Assembly: GCF_030269305.1 (NCBI RefSeq)
Contig: NZ_BSTC01000005.1
Span: forward strand, 310,001 to 374,000
Reading direction: 5' to 3'
DNA from: Kineosporia sp. NBRC 101731
GTDB taxonomy: Bacteria; Actinomycetota; Actinomycetes; Actinomycetales; Kineosporiaceae
Length of the DNA stretch: 64,000 bases
The position numbers and the translations under genes were made by a program. How positions within the stretch are numbered: position 1 is the stretch's first letter; every line of letters starts with the position of its first letter. Shown in pieces: positions 1-9,816 of the stretch. A model generated the notes under the pieces. That model worked only from the letters and a program-made list of their open reading frames with translations, did not search any database and was not told the origin of the DNA.

Positions 1-233
1 CCGACGAACTGGACCGGATGGCCGGTCAGCTCGACGTGATCCTCGGTGCCGTCGCCCAGGTCCGTGAGGTGGCCGGGGACGACGTGCCCGCCACGTCGCA
101 CCCCATGCCACTCGTCAACGTGACCCGCCCGGACGTGCCGCGCCCCGGCCTGTCCGCGGAGCAGGCACTCGCGGGAGCCCCGGCACAGCAGGAGCAGCGC
201 TTCCGTGTGCCCCGCATTCTTGAGGAGGACTGA
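1..233 (+). CDS. gatC: GatC, C-terminal part (Asp-tRNA(Asn)/Glu-tRNA(Gln) amidotransferase subunit C)
   Basis: The reading frame is open from the window edge (first full codon at 3) and ends at a TGA that overlaps the gatA start as TGATG. The visible 76 residues end in '...[14 protein letters not shown]', which fits the GatC C-terminus. GatC holds GatA and GatB together in the heterotrimer that amidates misacylated Asp-tRNA(Asn) or Glu-tRNA(Gln). The order gatC-gatA-gatB with overlapping stops and starts is the usual actinobacterial operon. The N-terminal part lies outside the window, so the gene is partial here by position and shows no sign of damage. Confidence 0.9.
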   Translation, partial: DELDRMAGQLDVILGAVAQVREVAGDDVPATSHPMPLVNVTRPDVPRPGLSAEQALAGAPAQQEQRFRVPRILEED

Positions 234-1774
234 TGAGCGAGCTCACCCGCCGCACCGCCGCCGACCTGGCACAGCTGCTGTCCTCCGGTGAGGTCTCCGC
301 CGTCGAGGTGACCCAGGCGCACCTCGACCGGATCACCGAGGTGGACGCCGGCGTCCACTCGTTCCTGCACGTCGCCACCGAGTCGGCGCTCGCCGACGCG
401 GCCGCCGTCGACGCCGCCCGCGCCGCCGGTGAGAACCTCGGCCCGCTGGCCGGGGTGCCCATCGCGGTCAAGGACGTGATGACCACGCAGGGCCTGCCCA
501 CCACGGCGGGCTCGAAGATGCTCGAGGGCTGGGTGCCGCCGTACGACGCGACCGTCGTTCGCAAGCTGCGCGAGTCCCGGTTGGTCATGCTCGGCAAGAC
601 CAACATGGACGAGTTCGCGATGGGCTCCTCCACCGAGCACTCGGCCTACGGCCCGACCCGTAACCCGTGGGACCTGAACCGGATCCCGGGTGGTTCCGGG
701 GGCGGCTCGGCCGCCGCGCTGGCCGCCTTCGAGGCGCCGCTGGCGACCGGTACCGACACCGGTGGCTCCATTCGGCAGCCCGCCAGCGTCACCGGCACGG
801 TCGGCGTGAAGCCGACCTACGGCGCGGTCTCGCGCTACGGCCTGATCGCCATGGCCTCCAGCCTCGACCAGGGTGGCCCGTGCGCCCGCACCGTGCTCGA
901 CGCGGCCCTGTTGCACGAGGTGATGGCCGGGCACGACCCGCTCGACTCGACCAGTCTCACCGACGGTTACCCGGATGTCGTGGCCGCTGCCCGCGCCGGC
1001 GCGAAAGACGGTATCGCCGGGCTGAAGATCGGCGTCATCCGCGAACTGCACGGCGGTGAGGGCGGTTACCAGGCCGGTGTGCTGGCCCGCTTCGACGAGT
1101 CGCTGGCGCTGCTGACCAAGGCCGGCGCCGAGATCGTAGAGGTCTCCTGCCCGAGCTTCACCGCGGCCCTGCCCGCGTACTACCTGATCATGCCGAGCGA
1201 GGCCAGCAGCAACCTGGCCAAGTTCGACGCCATGCGGTACGGCCTGCGCGTCGGCCCGCAGGGCGTGGAGGGACCGAGCGCCGAGCAGGTCATGGCCGCC
1301 ACCCGCGCCGCCGGTTTCGGCGACGAGGTGAAGCGCCGCATCATCCTCGGTACCTACGCGCTCTCGTCCGGTTACTACGACGCCTACTACGGTTCGGCGC
1401 AGAAGGTGCGCACGCTCATCCAGCGTGACTTCGCCGCCGCGTTCGCCCAGGCCGACGTGCTGGTCAGCCCGACCGCGCCGACCACGGCGTTCGCGCTGGG
1501 CGCCAAGCTCGACGACCCGCTGTCGATGTATCTGCAAGACGTGGCCACCATCCCGGCCAACCTGGCCGGGATCCCCGGCATGTCGCTGCCCTCCGGCCTG
1601 GCCGACGAAGACGGGCTGCCTGCCGGTATTCAGCTCCTGGCCCCGGCCCAGGCCGACGACCGGCTCTACCGGGTCGGCGCGGCGCTGGAGTCCCTGCTGG
1701 TCGAGAGCTGGGGCGGCCAGATCCTGGACAAGGCCCCCGTGCTCGACGCCAAGACCCTGGAGGCGATCCGATGA
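233..1774 (+). CDS. gatA: GatA, glutaminase subunit of the tRNA-dependent amidotransferase
   Basis: The protein has 513 residues, normal for GatA. It carries the amidase-signature Ser-cisSer-Lys triad: Lys80 in PIAVKDV, Ser155 in [12 protein letters not shown] (the Gly-rich actinobacterial form) and Ser179 in [11 protein letters not shown]. It hydrolyses glutamine and channels ammonia to GatB for transamidation of Glu-tRNA(Gln) and/or Asp-tRNA(Asn). The ATG overlaps the gatC stop, and the TGA overlaps the gatB ATG (ATGA), so the three subunits are probably translationally coupled. Nothing unusual is seen. Confidence 0.97.
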   Translation: MSELTRRTAADLAQLLSSGEVSAVEVTQAHLDRITEVDAGVHSFLHVATESALADAAAVDAARAAGENLGPLAGVPIAVKDVMTTQGLPTTAGSKMLEGWVPPYDATVVRKLRESRLVMLGKTNMDEFAMGSSTEHSAYGPTRNPWDLNRIPGGSGGGSAAALAAFEAPLATGTDTGGSIRQPASVTGTVGVKPTYGAVSRYGLIAMASSLDQGGPCARTVLDAALLHEVMAGHDPLDSTSLTDGYPDVVAAARAGAKDGIAGLKIGVIRELHGGEGGYQAGVLARFDESLALLTKAGAEIVEVSCPSFTAALPAYYLIMPSEASSNLAKFDAMRYGLRVGPQGVEGPSAEQVMAATRAAGFGDEVKRRIILGTYALSSGYYDAYYGSAQKVRTLIQRDFAAAFAQADVLVSPTAPTTAFALGAKLDDPLSMYLQDVATIPANLAGIPGMSLPSGLADEDGLPAGIQLLAPAQADDRLYRVGAALESLLVESWGGQILDKAPVLDAKTLEAIR

Positions 1775-3321
1775 CCTCGCTCAGCCAGTTCGCCGAGGTG
1801 CTCGACTACGACGAGGCCCTGGCGACGTTCGACCCGGTGCTCGGCCTCGAGGTACACGTCGAGCTGAACACGAACACGAAGATGTTCTGCGGCTGCTCCA
1901 CCGAGTTCGGCGCCGAGCCGAACACCCAGGTGTGCCCGGTCTGCCTGGGCCTGCCCGGCGCGCTGCCGGTGCTCAACCAGATCGGCCTGGAGTCGGCGAT
2001 CCGGATCGGCCTGGCGCTGAACTGCTCGATCGCGCAATGGTGCCGGTTCGCCCGGAAGAACTACTTCTACCCGGACATGCCGAAGAACTTCCAGACCTCG
2101 CAGTACGACGAGCCGATCGCGTTCGAGGGTTACCTCGACGTCGAGCTGGAAGACGGCGAGACCTTCCGGGTGCAGATCGAGCGCGCCCACATGGAGGAGG
2201 ACACCGGTAAGTCGCTGCACGTCGGCGGTGCCACCGGCCGGATCCAGGGCGCCGAGTACTCGCTGGTCGACTACAACCGGGCCGGTATCCCGCTGATCGA
2301 GATCGTCACCAAGCCGATCACCGGCGCCGGTGATCGCGCGCCCGAGGTGGCCAAGGCCTACGTCAGCGCGCTGCGTGAACTGCTGCGGGCGCTGAAGGTC
2401 AGCGACGTGAAGATGGAGCAGGGCTCGATGCGCTGCGACGTCAACGCCTCGCTGCGGCCGAAGGCCGAAGACCCCCAGCAGCAGGACGCGGTGCCGCTGG
2501 GTACCCGCACCGAGACCAAGAACGTCAACTCGCTGCGTAGTGTCGAGCGCGCGGTGAAGTACGAGATCTCGCGGCACGCGGCGGTTCTCACCGGTGGCGG
2601 GAAGATCCTGCAGGAGACCCGGCACTGGCACGAAGACACCGGCATCACCACCTCCGGCCGGGAGAAGTCCGACGCCGAGGACTACCGCTACTTCCCCGAG
2701 CCCGACCTGGTGCCGATCGCACCGGACGCGGCGTGGGTGGAGGAGCTGCGCGGCACCCTGCCCGAGCCCCCGGCCCTGCGCCGGCGCCGGCTGCAGGGGG
2801 AGTGGAACTTCTCCGACAAGGAGATGCGCGACCTCTACAACTCAGGAGCGGTCGAGCTGGTCGAGGCCACGGTCGCGGCCGGTGCCTCGCCCCTGGCGGC
2901 CCGTAAGTGGTGGACGGGTGAGCTGTCCCGGCTGGCCAACCTCGAGGAGAAGCAGCTCTCCGAGATGCCGGTGACGCCGGCGCAGATCGCGCAGCTGCAG
3001 TCGCTGGTCGAGTCGGGCAAGCTCACCGACACCCTGGCCCGGCAGGCGCTCGAGGGTGTGTTGGCCGGCGAGGGTGACCCGGAGCAGGTCGTCGAGAAGC
3101 GTGGTCTGGTCCTGGTCTCCGACGACGGCGCGCTGGGCGAGGCCGTCGACCGGGCGATCGCGGCCAACCCGGGTGTTGCCGACAAGATCCGCGCGGGCAA
3201 GGTGCAGGCGGCCGGCGCGCTGATCGGTTCGGTCATGAAGGAGATGCGGGGGAAGGCTGACGCGGCCCGGGTGCGCGAGCTCGTTCTGGAGCGGCTGCCC
3301 GTGGACGCCCCGGATGCCTGA
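1771..3321 (+). CDS. gatB: GatB, tRNA-binding kinase/transamidase subunit
   Basis: The protein has 516 residues. Near the N-terminus are the GatB zinc cysteines (FCGCSTEF, then CPVCLGLPG), followed by the family signature [15 protein letters not shown] and a C-terminal YqeY-like helical domain that binds the tRNA elbow. GatB phosphorylates the misacylated carboxylate and transfers ammonia from GatA. The start overlaps the gatA stop by four bases. Next to this operon is an unrelated GGDEF-EAL gene only 21 nt downstream, with no terminator-like hairpin between them, so some readthrough is possible. Confidence 0.97.
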   Translation: MTSLSQFAEVLDYDEALATFDPVLGLEVHVELNTNTKMFCGCSTEFGAEPNTQVCPVCLGLPGALPVLNQIGLESAIRIGLALNCSIAQWCRFARKNYFYPDMPKNFQTSQYDEPIAFEGYLDVELEDGETFRVQIERAHMEEDTGKSLHVGGATGRIQGAEYSLVDYNRAGIPLIEIVTKPITGAGDRAPEVAKAYVSALRELLRALKVSDVKMEQGSMRCDVNASLRPKAEDPQQQDAVPLGTRTETKNVNSLRSVERAVKYEISRHAAVLTGGGKILQETRHWHEDTGITTSGREKSDAEDYRYFPEPDLVPIAPDAAWVEELRGTLPEPPALRRRRLQGEWNFSDKEMRDLYNSGAVELVEATVAAGASPLAARKWWTGELSRLANLEEKQLSEMPVTPAQIAQLQSLVESGKLTDTLARQALEGVLAGEGDPEQVVEKRGLVLVSDDGALGEAVDRAIAANPGVADKIRAGKVQAAGALIGSVMKEMRGKADAARVRELVLERLPVDAPDA

Positions 3322-3344
3322 TCCACATCGATATCCACATCGAT
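3321..3344 (+). repeat. 12-bp perfect tandem duplication at a start codon
   Basis: Two identical copies of ATCCACATCGAT run from the last base of the gatB stop codon into the ATG (3343-3345) of the GGDEF-EAL gene. The second copy plus one G forms the start codon. No other function is visible. Confidence 0.9.
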
Positions 3345-5784
3345 GCTGTGGGGCGCGGTGACCGCCCACCCCACCACCACGGTCAGGGACGTCGCGTACG
3401 GGGCGGTGGTCCTCGTGGCCGTCGCCTGCGCGGCGGCCCTGACCGTGGCCGGCATCACCCAGGGTGCCGACGCCCGGCCGCTGGCGACCGGGCTGACCGG
3501 CATGGTCGCGCTGCTGTGCGGTTCCCTGCTGGCCTGGAACGGAACGTGGGCGGGCTCCCCGGACGGTGAGCCCGTTCGGTACCGGCAGATCCTCGGCGCC
3601 GCCCTGATCCTCTGGGGCACCGGCCAGATCATCAATGCTCTGTCCGACCGCGGTTTCCCGACCATCGGCGACTCCATCGCGTTCGTCGCCGCGCCGCTGG
3701 GCGTGTGGGGCCTGCTGTCGGTGCCCCGGGCCGTGCCGGGCCGGCACCCGGCCTGGCGCCTGGGCCTGGACTCGGTGTTGCTCGGCGTCACGGTGGCGCT
3801 GCCCGCCTGGCACTTCGCCTTCGCCCACGTGTTCACCGACCGGCCGTTCGACGCCGATGCCGTGATGGCGGCGCTGGTGCTGATCGCGGATCTCACCGTG
3901 ATCTGCTTCGCCACCCTCGCCTACGTGCGTGACCTCGACCGCAACCTGTTCATCGCCGCGGTCGGCGCCGGGCTCTACACGGTCGGCGACCTGGTGACGA
4001 TGCGTGCCGGTCTGGCCGGAACCGATCCCTGGCCCTGGTGGGCGTCGCTGCTCTGGTGCCTGGCCTGGCCCGTGATTGCCTACGGACTGCTGCATTACGA
4101 GCCCCGGCCGGCCGACGAGCTACGCGTCCCGGTCGACCCGGACGCCCGCGGCGTCATCATCACGACCACCGTCAGCCTGGTGCTGCTGGTCGTCTCGCTG
4201 GCCGCGCTGCTGGTGGACGACCACACCGACCGGATCGCCCTGGTCCTGGTGATGATCGCGGTGGTCGTGTTCGGCGGCCGCGAGATGCTGAACACCCGCA
4301 TCCGCTCGGCCCTGCTGCGCCGGCTGAACGAGGAGGCCACGGCCGACCCACTGACCGGCCTGGCGAACCGCCGCGTGTTGCAGGCCCAGATGGCACGCCT
4401 GCAACAGGGCGAGCCGTGGTGCCTGCTGACCGTCGACCTGGACGGCTTCAAAGACGTCAACGACCTGCTCGGCCACGCCACCGGTGACAAGCTGCTCGTC
4501 GCCGTGGCCCATCGCCTCGCCGCCGCGGTACCGCCCAACGCACTGGTCAGCCGCATCGGTGGTGACGAGTTCGCCGTGCTCCTGCCCGGCAGCATCGAGA
4601 TCGGTACCCAGGTCGGTCAGACCATCGTCACCGCCGTGCGGCAGTCGGCCGCCGACGTCGAGGGCGTCACCCGGGTCGAGGTCTCGGCCAGCATCGGGGT
4701 CGCGGCCGTCGACGCCAAGGCCCGGATCGAGGGGGCGGCGTCGCTCGGGGGCAGCGACCCGAGTGACCCGAGCGACCTGAGCAACCTGAGCCCGGTCACC
4801 GCACCGGCCGACGACCCTGACGCCCCCGACCTCGCTGACGACTCCGACGATGCTGACGACGCGGCTGCACAGCCGGACCCCTCCGTGCAGACCGTGGTCG
4901 ACCCGCTCGGCGCGCTCTCGGCCTCGGGCGCGGCGCTGCGCGTGGCCAAGGCCACGGGCCGCAACCGGGTCGAGGTGTACGACTCCACGGTCGCCCGCAT
5001 CCGGCAGCGCCGCCTGCGGGTGGAGGAGCGGCTGCGTACCGCCGTCGAGACCCGTGCGATCACCGTGCAGTTCCAGCCCATCGTCGACCTGCGTCGCGGG
5101 GTGGTCACCAGCGCCGAGGCCCTGGCCCGCTGGACCGACCCGCAGCTCGGCCGGGTCGGGCCGGACGAGTTCATCACCGTGGCCGAGCAGACCGGGCTGG
5201 TCGTCGACATCGGCGAGCAGATCATGGAGGCCACGCTCAGCAGCGCCGTGAAGGAAGGCCTGTTCGACCGCGGCCTGCGCATCAACTGCAACGTGTCGCC
5301 CGTGCAGTTGCGGGTGCCCGGCTTCCACCAGGTGGTGCAGGAAGCGCTCACCGCCCACGGCGCGCCCCGCGAGCAGTTCGTCATCGAGGTCACCGAGCAG
5401 GTACTCGTGGAGGAGGGTCAGGCCGCGCAGACCCTGCACCGCCTCGCCGCCCTCGGTTTCACCATCGCGATCGACGATTTCGGCACCGGCTACTCGGCCC
5501 TGGGGTACCTGCAGCGCCTGCCCGCCGACATCCTGAAGATCGACCGGGCCCTGACCAGCAGCCTGATCTCCGAACCGCGATCGCGCGCCATCACCCGCGC
5601 CGTGCTCGACCTGAGCCGCACCGTCGGCGTGAGCGTCGTGGTCGAGGGGGTCGAGACCAGCCAGGTCGACGACCTGGTGCGCCGCATGGGGGTCGGCTTC
5701 GGCCAGGGACTGCACTACGGTCACGCGATGAGTGCCGGTGATCTGGCCGCCATGACCGATCGTCTGGGCCGCAACAACCCCTAA
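3343..5784 (+). CDS. Membrane GGDEF-EAL cyclic-di-GMP protein with acidic insertion
   Basis: The 813-residue protein has multiple N-terminal membrane segments (about residues 10-320), then GGDEF (DPLTGLANRR; GGDEF at 406-410) and EAL (SAEALARW, Glu592; DDFGTGYS; LKID; VVEGVET) domains. Both motifs are intact, so synthesis and hydrolysis of cyclic-di-GMP are both possible. An Asp/Ser-rich segment of about 60 residues (roughly 460-520) splits the GGDEF domain before its last helix (ALRVAKATGRNRVEVYD). The ATG lies at the end of a 12-bp tandem duplication and has no clear ribosome site; GTG 3358 is an alternative. It may depend on coupling to gatB. Confidence 0.9.
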   Translation: MLWGAVTAHPTTTVRDVAYGAVVLVAVACAAALTVAGITQGADARPLATGLTGMVALLCGSLLAWNGTWAGSPDGEPVRYRQILGAALILWGTGQIINALSDRGFPTIGDSIAFVAAPLGVWGLLSVPRAVPGRHPAWRLGLDSVLLGVTVALPAWHFAFAHVFTDRPFDADAVMAALVLIADLTVICFATLAYVRDLDRNLFIAAVGAGLYTVGDLVTMRAGLAGTDPWPWWASLLWCLAWPVIAYGLLHYEPRPADELRVPVDPDARGVIITTTVSLVLLVVSLAALLVDDHTDRIALVLVMIAVVVFGGREMLNTRIRSALLRRLNEEATADPLTGLANRRVLQAQMARLQQGEPWCLLTVDLDGFKDVNDLLGHATGDKLLVAVAHRLAAAVPPNALVSRIGGDEFAVLLPGSIEIGTQVGQTIVTAVRQSAADVEGVTRVEVSASIGVAAVDAKARIEGAASLGGSDPSDPSDLSNLSPVTAPADDPDAPDLADDSDDADDAAAQPDPSVQTVVDPLGALSASGAALRVAKATGRNRVEVYDSTVARIRQRRLRVEERLRTAVETRAITVQFQPIVDLRRGVVTSAEALARWTDPQLGRVGPDEFITVAEQTGLVVDIGEQIMEATLSSAVKEGLFDRGLRINCNVSPVQLRVPGFHQVVQEALTAHGAPREQFVIEVTEQVLVEEGQAAQTLHRLAALGFTIAIDDFGTGYSALGYLQRLPADILKIDRALTSSLISEPRSRAITRAVLDLSRTVGVSVVVEGVETSQVDDLVRRMGVGFGQGLHYGHAMSAGDLAAMTDRLGRNNP

Positions 5785-5916
5785 ACCTTCCGATCTTCTC
5801 GATTCGGTAAAGATGCCCCTTTGATGGCCGGGAGCAACGGATACACCGATACCGTCGGCGAGGCCTTGCCGGGACGGTCGGGAGGCCGTACTCGACGGAA
5901 GGCGAGGAGCCATCGG

Positions 5917-8900
5917 ATGGCCGACCTGCACGATCCTCGGCCTGCCCCCTCCCGCCGCGGTCCCGGACGGCACTCGTCCGGGCAGGCCGCTTCGCCGCAG
6001 GCCCCTCAGGAGCCTGAACAACCGGTGGAGTTCGGTGCCTCCGAACCCCTTCCCGAACGTCCGGGCCGTCCCCGTCCGCCCGGCCGCCGGGCGGCGGCCA
6101 TCACCACGCCCAACGGTATGCCGGTGCTCGACGTGCTGCTCTCGAACTGGGAGCGCAGCGGTGAGATCTACCTCCAGGACAACGCTTCCCCCGACGGGGC
6201 CGGCCACCGTCCGCTGAACACCTACCTGCCGGAGTTCAGCCAGAACGCGACCCAGCCACCTCAGGCCGTAACCCGTTCCACCCAGCCCGACCCCGCGTCC
6301 TCAACGGTGGCCCGGCCCGTGCCGCAACCCGTGCCGGAAGCACGACCGGAACCGGCGTCCCAGCCGTACCTGTCCCGTGCCGAACGCCGCCGGGCCGAGG
6401 CCCGTCGCAGCGCCCAGGACGCGCCACCACCGGCACCAGCGACGGCCCCCGAGGCGCCGTCCGCCGATGCCTGGTGGCAGGGCCGGGAGCCGGAAGAGCG
6501 ACGTCCGTCCCGGTCACGTGCCCGCGAGACAGATCCGGGAGTGCACGCCGACTTCGGCGCACGGGTGCACGGCGATCGCGGCGTGACGACGGGCGGCCCG
6601 GCCTCCGAGAGCCGGTCACCGAGCGCTGATGTCGATTCACCGCGGGTGACCGAGGGTTACGGCGGTCAAGCAACGGACGAGGTCCCCGGCGACCCAGGGC
6701 CCCTCGCCTCGGGTGACCCCGGGGGCAGCCGGCCGGAGCCCGGCGGCCGAGGATACGCGGAGCTCGACGTCAGGTCGCTGGGCGGCCCACCCCCGGAGCG
6801 CACACGCAGTGGACGCCGGGGGTCACGATCCGGCGCGGAACCGTTCGGCCCGCCCGTCGCCGACGACCTCGGTTCACCGAGACGGCAGCCGGGTGCCGCG
6901 GGCGAGCCCGGCGGGCGGACGTCTGACGCCGGCTTCGGGGAGTCCGGGGGACACGGTTCGCGCCGGCAGGATCCCGGTCGTCAGGCCGAGAACGACGTTG
7001 CGTCCGGCGTGCGTCCGCGGGGTGTGGGTTTCGACGCGCCGGGTGCCGACGGAAGCGGTCTGCGCAGGCGTGGTCCTGGATCCGGTGCGTCCGGCGTGGG
7101 TGAATCCGGTCTCCGGCCGCGTGCTGTGGGTATGGATGAGTCGGGTGCTGCCGGGAGCGGTCTGGAGCGGCGGGATCCGGGCTTCGGTCGGCCGGCTTCC
7201 GGTGAATCAGGGATGCGGACGAGGGGCGCACGCTCGGGTGGCTCGGGTCTGAGTGAGTCCGAGGTGCGGGTGCTGGGCGCGGACGTCGCGGAGCCGGGTG
7301 CCGGTGGGCGGCGCGGGGCCTCAGCTCCGGGGCTCGCGGCCACGGGCGCCCTGGGGTTCGTGTCCCGCATGCCCGACGCGGATTTCGGTCTGCCGAACGC
7401 GGGTGACGGGGGCTCACGGATGCTGGGGGCGGGCCCGCGGGCCCTCGGCGCGTCCGGTGCGAGTTCCGATGCGCCCGAGTCCCTGTCCGAAACCGAGCCT
7501 TCCGTTGCGGGGCAGCAGTTCTCGGGAATATCTGGATCGTTCGCAGAGGCCCCCGCCGACGATGATGCGTGGGCCCACGAGGAGCTCTGGTCGCCGGACG
7601 ACGCCCGCGGGGATGTTCAGGAGGTGTCCTCGGATCAGCGGTCAGGGTCTGCGGGCACCCCGGATGTCAGTCGCGCCCGGCGGCGGTCACGGGCATCCAG
7701 GTCTGGCCCGGACGAGGATTTCGGTCCCGGGAACCCTTCCGGTTCCGACGCTGCTCCCGGATCGGATCCGGGAGCGCCCCAGGCGTTCTGGACCGAAGGC
7801 CCGACGGTTCTGCGGCACGGACGGACGCAGTCGCGGGGCGGCGATCTCCGGGGGCGGGCTCCGGGGTCTCCCGCAACCCCGCCCGGATTCCGGAACGTTC
7901 AGGGAAGCGTCGGTACGGGTGACCCGCAGGCGTTCTGGACCCAGGACCTGCCGATCCCCGGCCGTCGCAACGCCTCTCCCGCCCCGGCCGGTCACAGAGG
8001 ACCGGGCTCCGAAAAGCCGGTCGATAACAGGCCGTCTGCCAACTATGACGACCGGGCCAACTATGACGACCCGGCAGGTCATGGCGACCAGACCGGTCAT
8101 GGGAATCAGGCCGGCTACGGCAACCAGGCCGGTTACCCAGATGGGGCTGGTGACGGAGACGAGACCCGTTACCGAGACGGGGCCGCCGGCGAGGAGAGCG
8201 AGGAGAGCGCTGGTTACGGGGACCGCGACGAGACCGAGGACCGGTCACCGGATCAGCGCGGCCCGATGCCCGACGAGTTCCGGGCCGGGTCACGGTCACC
8301 GGGTGGACAGAACCGTGCTCCCCGGCTGGGTGCCGGGCGTGGTCCGCGTGGCCACAACCGCCAGCAGCGGGAGGAACGTGTCCACGACGAACAGGTTCGC
8401 GACGCGTCCGACGCCATCTGGCTGAAAGACCTGGCGCGCCCGGCCACTCCCGCGAACCTCTTCCAGCCCCGGCAGCCCGGCCCGCCCCGACCCCCGAACA
8501 CCTACTCGCCGAACACCTACTCGCCGAACACCTACTCGCCGAACACCTACTCGCCGAACGCCCACGCTCCGAACCAGGGCTCCCCGAACCAGGGCTCACT
8601 GAACCAGAGCGCGCCGTACGGCAACCGGCCGGGGCAACCAGGACGTCCACCATCGGCCGGATCCCGACCCGCACAGTACCCACCGGGTGCGAACAACCGG
8701 CCGGGAGGCCGGCCGGGTCCGGTCTGGGTCGACTCGGCGCGCGGCCTGGCGATCGTGCTGGTCGTGTTCCTGCACGCGGCCGGATGGGTACAGCAGTCGG
8801 CGAGCACCATGCCACTGCTGAACGACCTCAACCAGATCGTCAGCACCGTGTGGACACCGCTGTTCTTCCTGAGCGCGGGCCTCCTCGCGACCCGGTGGCT

Positions 8901-9813
8901 GTACGCGTCCTGGTCGGAACTGCTGTCGCAGAAGGTCTTGTCGCTGGTCTGGGTATATCTGCTGTGGCAGGTCGTGAGCACCGTGCAGTCGGTGGTCGCG
9001 TCGACGTTCACGGGTGCGTCGCCGGGCCCGGCGAGCCTGCTGACGTCGCTGGCCCTGTCCCCGGCCCGCCCGGCGTTCGAACTCTGGTTCGTCTGGGCGC
9101 TGGCCATCTTCTTCGTGGTGGCCCGGCTGTGCTCCCGTTTCCCGCTGGCGCCCCAGCTGGCGGTGGGCGCGCTGATGGGGGCGCTGACGTTCTCCGACCT
9201 GATCCCCGCGATCAACCTGGGCTGGAGCGGTACGCCGAGCTACTACCTGTTCTTCCTGATCGGCTGCTACTACAGCCAGTTGCTGCAGATGCTGGCCGAA
9301 CGCTTCACCCCGAAGGTCGCCCTGGGATCGGTCGGGGGCTGGCTGCTGATCTCCACGCTGATCCACGTCACCGGTCTGGACGGGCTGCCGGTGGTCGGGG
9401 TGATCGTGCACCTGCTCGGTCTGGTGGCGGGAGTCGGAGCGGCCGTGCTGCTGCAGAATGTGCAGCTGCTCAGCTATCTCGGCGCCCGCACGATCCCGAT
9501 CTACCTGACCCACACCTCGGTGATCGTGCTGCTGGTGGCGGTTCTCCACCCGATCATGGGCGCGGTGCCGGGCCTGACCTGGATCCTGCCGTTCGCCCTG
9601 ACGGTGCCGGCGATCTGGTTGTCGCTGAAGCTGTACGACGCGGTGATGCAGACTCCGCTGCGGTTCATCTACGAACCGCCCGAGAACCTCACCGACCTGG
9701 TCCGCAGCACCGTCGGGCAGCGTCGCGGCGGCGCCGACCGGCTGCCTCCCGCGCTGGTTCCGGGGCTGGTGCGCCAGCCGTTCGACCGTCAGATCGAGAG
9801 CGTGCTGATGTAG
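5917..9813 (+). CDS. Acyltransferase-3 (OafA-like) membrane protein with about 930-residue disordered N-terminus
   Basis: Only the last third resembles a known family. From about residue 935, GPVWVDSARGLAIVLVVFLH opens an acyltransferase-3 membrane domain of about ten segments (Arg and His of the family motif present), as in OafA-type O-acyltransferases that modify cell-surface glycans. The first ~930 residues are Gly/Pro/Ser/Arg-rich and presumably disordered. They carry short tryptophan motifs (DAWWQGREP, AWAHEELWSPDD, PQAFWTEG, PQAFWTQD, DAIWLKDL) and tandem NTYSP repeats. The start at 5917 is chosen because GAGGAG lies 7 nt upstream; the frame is open back to ATG 5824 and TTG 5821. The substrate is unknown. 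Confidence 0.85.
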   Translation: MADLHDPRPAPSRRGPGRHSSGQAASPQAPQEPEQPVEFGASEPLPERPGRPRPPGRRAAAITTPNGMPVLDVLLSNWERSGEIYLQDNASPDGAGHRPLNTYLPEFSQNATQPPQAVTRSTQPDPASSTVARPVPQPVPEARPEPASQPYLSRAERRRAEARRSAQDAPPPAPATAPEAPSADAWWQGREPEERRPSRSRARETDPGVHADFGARVHGDRGVTTGGPASESRSPSADVDSPRVTEGYGGQATDEVPGDPGPLASGDPGGSRPEPGGRGYAELDVRSLGGPPPERTRSGRRGSRSGAEPFGPPVADDLGSPRRQPGAAGEPGGRTSDAGFGESGGHGSRRQDPGRQAENDVASGVRPRGVGFDAPGADGSGLRRRGPGSGASGVGESGLRPRAVGMDESGAAGSGLERRDPGFGRPASGESGMRTRGARSGGSGLSESEVRVLGADVAEPGAGGRRGASAPGLAATGALGFVSRMPDADFGLPNAGDGGSRMLGAGPRALGASGASSDAPESLSETEPSVAGQQFSGISGSFAEAPADDDAWAHEELWSPDDARGDVQEVSSDQRSGSAGTPDVSRARRRSRASRSGPDEDFGPGNPSGSDAAPGSDPGAPQAFWTEGPTVLRHGRTQSRGGDLRGRAPGSPATPPGFRNVQGSVGTGDPQAFWTQDLPIPGRRNASPAPAGHRGPGSEKPVDNRPSANYDDRANYDDPAGHGDQTGHGNQAGYGNQAGYPDGAGDGDETRYRDGAAGEESEESAGYGDRDETEDRSPDQRGPMPDEFRAGSRSPGGQNRAPRLGAGRGPRGHNRQQREERVHDEQVRDASDAIWLKDLARPATPANLFQPRQPGPPRPPNTYSPNTYSPNTYSPNTYSPNAHAPNQGSPNQGSLNQSAPYGNRPGQPGRPPSAGSRPAQYPPGANNRPGGRPGPVWVDSARGLAIVLVVFLHAAGWVQQSASTMPLLNDLNQIVSTVWTPLFFLSAGLLATRWLYASWSELLSQKVLSLVWVYLLWQVVSTVQSVVASTFTGASPGPASLLTSLALSPARPAFELWFVWALAIFFVVARLCSRFPLAPQLAVGALMGALTFSDLIPAINLGWSGTPSYYLFFLIGCYYSQLLQMLAERFTPKVALGSVGGWLLISTLIHVTGLDGLPVVGVIVHLLGLVAGVGAAVLLQNVQLLSYLGARTIPIYLTHTSVIVLLVAVLHPIMGAVPGLTWILPFALTVPAIWLSLKLYDAVMQTPLRFIYEPPENLTDLVRSTVGQRRGGADRLPPALVPGLVRQPFDRQIESVLM
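8494..8613 (+). repeat. 15-bp in-frame tandem repeats (NTYSP units)
   Basis: Eight 15-nt units lie in frame within the acyltransferase gene. The first four are identical (CCGAACACCTACTCG, encoding PNTYS) and the next four have diverged (PNAHA, PNQGS, PNQGS, LNQSA). The array sits about 100 bp before the membrane domain and probably varies in length by slippage. Confidence 0.95.
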
Positions 9814-9816
9814 GAG

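Noticed and set aside
4120-6207. Minus-strand open frame of 695 codons opposite the first GGDEF-EAL gene
   Set aside because: It is a shadow of a gene with intact GGDEF and EAL motifs. The translation has no recognisable domain and no ribosome site.
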